From positions 620,001 to 684,000 of the forward strand of contig NZ_JACXBS010000001.1 of assembly GCF_014698015.1 (NCBI RefSeq): 64,000 nt of DNA, read 5' to 3'. Source of the DNA: Kocuria sp. cx-455. GTDB lineage: Bacteria; Actinomycetota; Actinomycetes; Actinomycetales; Micrococcaceae. A program made the position numbers and the translations under genes. Shown here piece after piece: positions 63,789-64,000 of the stretch. The notes below the pieces were generated by a model. The model was not told the origin of the DNA. It ran no database searches and worked only from the letters and a program-made list of their open reading frames with translations. Each line of letters opens with the position of its first letter. Positions within the stretch are counted from its first letter, which is position 1.

Positions 63789-64000
63789 CACGACGTCGCT
63801 CCTCGAGCCAGGCGAGCACGGTGGCCTGATCCGCGCCCAACGCGGGCGGCGCCTTGTCGTATCCGACGGGCGTGCGGCTGAAGGAAATGGGGTTCTTAAT
63901 GGTCGGCACGGCCTGGTCCCCGCTGCCGGTTTCCACCACTGGACGCAGACCCAGACGGTCCGCGTACTCAACGCCCTCGTCAATGTCGAGGATGGGCGCG
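63781..64000 (-). CDS. CaiB/BaiF-family CoA transferase, C-terminal part (5' end outside window)
   Basis: The visible 72 residues end a type III CoA transferase: 'ADRLGLRPVVETGSGD', 'IKNPISFSRTPV' and 'PPALGADQATVLAWLEERRRDG' are the usual closing segments ('NPI.FS.TP', 'PP.LG.D...VL'). The gene continues past the window edge. Members move CoA between carboxylic acids. It leads an operon with the thioesterase and acyl-CoA dehydrogenase, so the operon likely activates and oxidises a dicarboxylic or aromatic-derived acid. Confidence 0.88.
   Translation of the reverse strand, partial: APILDIDEGVEYADRLGLRPVVETGSGDQAVPTIKNPISFSRTPVGYDKAPPALGADQATVLAWLEERRRDG

Noticed and set aside
62205-63881. 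558-codon open frame on the plus strand
   Set aside because: It is opposite the acyl-CoA dehydrogenase and thioesterase genes, which have clear catalytic motifs.

Overview
The window is a gene-dense, high-GC stretch of actinobacterial chromosome, most like the Micrococcales and probably Micrococcaceae (Arthrobacter/Kocuria/Micrococcus relatives). The evidence is gene content and order: a Crp/GlxR-type regulator beside a MarP-type protease and nth; the Tad pilus/DEAH-helicase/topA cluster; ppx-isomerase-proC; bS22 followed by glutaredoxin and a system II cytochrome c operon; then menA, menE and menB. All are long-standing actinobacterial neighbourhoods. GTG and TTG starts are frequent and ATGA stop/start overlaps are common. 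I see no tRNA, rRNA, CRISPR array, insertion sequence or phage. The genus cannot be fixed from the sequence alone.

Layout. 0-9 kb: RidA-like tail, two Nudix proteins, Crp, MarP, an orphan betaine-binding protein, aroQ, acs and nth. 8.7-13.2 kb: family A polymerase-like protein, DUF1697 protein, aldehyde dehydrogenase and a Pth2-type peptidyl-tRNA hydrolase. 13.4-26.6 kb: a Tad/Flp pilus operon (TadZ, TadA, TadB, TadC, DUF4244 pilin-like protein, two TadE-like proteins) running into a convergent DEAH helicase, then two flavin/PNPOx-fold proteins around a methyltransferase, then topA. 26.6-33 kb: ppx, a TIM-barrel isomerase, proC, ktrA/ktrB and an AcuC-like deacetylase. 33-41.7 kb: a tailed ArsR regulator, gdhA, a GntR/FadR regulator, bS22, glutaredoxin, histidine phosphatase and TlpA-CcdA-ResB-ResC. 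41.8-49.4 kb: small membrane proteins, menA, a 2'-5' RNA ligase-like protein, menE, menB and hrpB. 49.8-57.3 kb: CitE-like lyase, ldh, PaiB-like protein, putP, gluQ, a metallo-hydrolase and a PAP2 phosphatase. 57.7-64 kb: aromatic-ring flavin monooxygenase, a large LuxR-type ATPase regulator, acyl-CoA dehydrogenase, thioesterase and the tail of a CaiB-type CoA transferase.

How the parts connect. Respiration is well represented: menaquinone synthesis (menA, menB, menE) and cytochrome c assembly. Carbon and nitrogen entry points (acs, ldh, gdhA, putP, proC, CitE-like) are spread along the window. Four sequences matching 9 of 10 defined positions of (C/T)GTGA-N6-TCAC(A/G) lie in front of crp/marP (two), acs and the CitE-like gene, which suggests a local Crp regulon. 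AcuC-type deacetylases act on acetyl-CoA synthetase in Bacillus, and both partners are present here. The Tad operon beside a DEAH helicase and topoisomerase I is the known 'helicase/secretion neighbourhood'; its biological link is still unexplained.

The strongest candidates for something new are RNA-level: an 87-nt sequence before ldh that folds as a three-way junction closed by a 13-bp perfect stem, and a perfect 7-bp hairpin that buries the proC Shine-Dalgarno sequence and ends on the base before its ATG. Also notable are an identical 14-bp palindrome on each side of topA, an ArsR protein with a 160-residue acidic/basic tail, a Nudix protein with a damaged Nudix box, and a betaine-binding domain without signal peptide or transporter.
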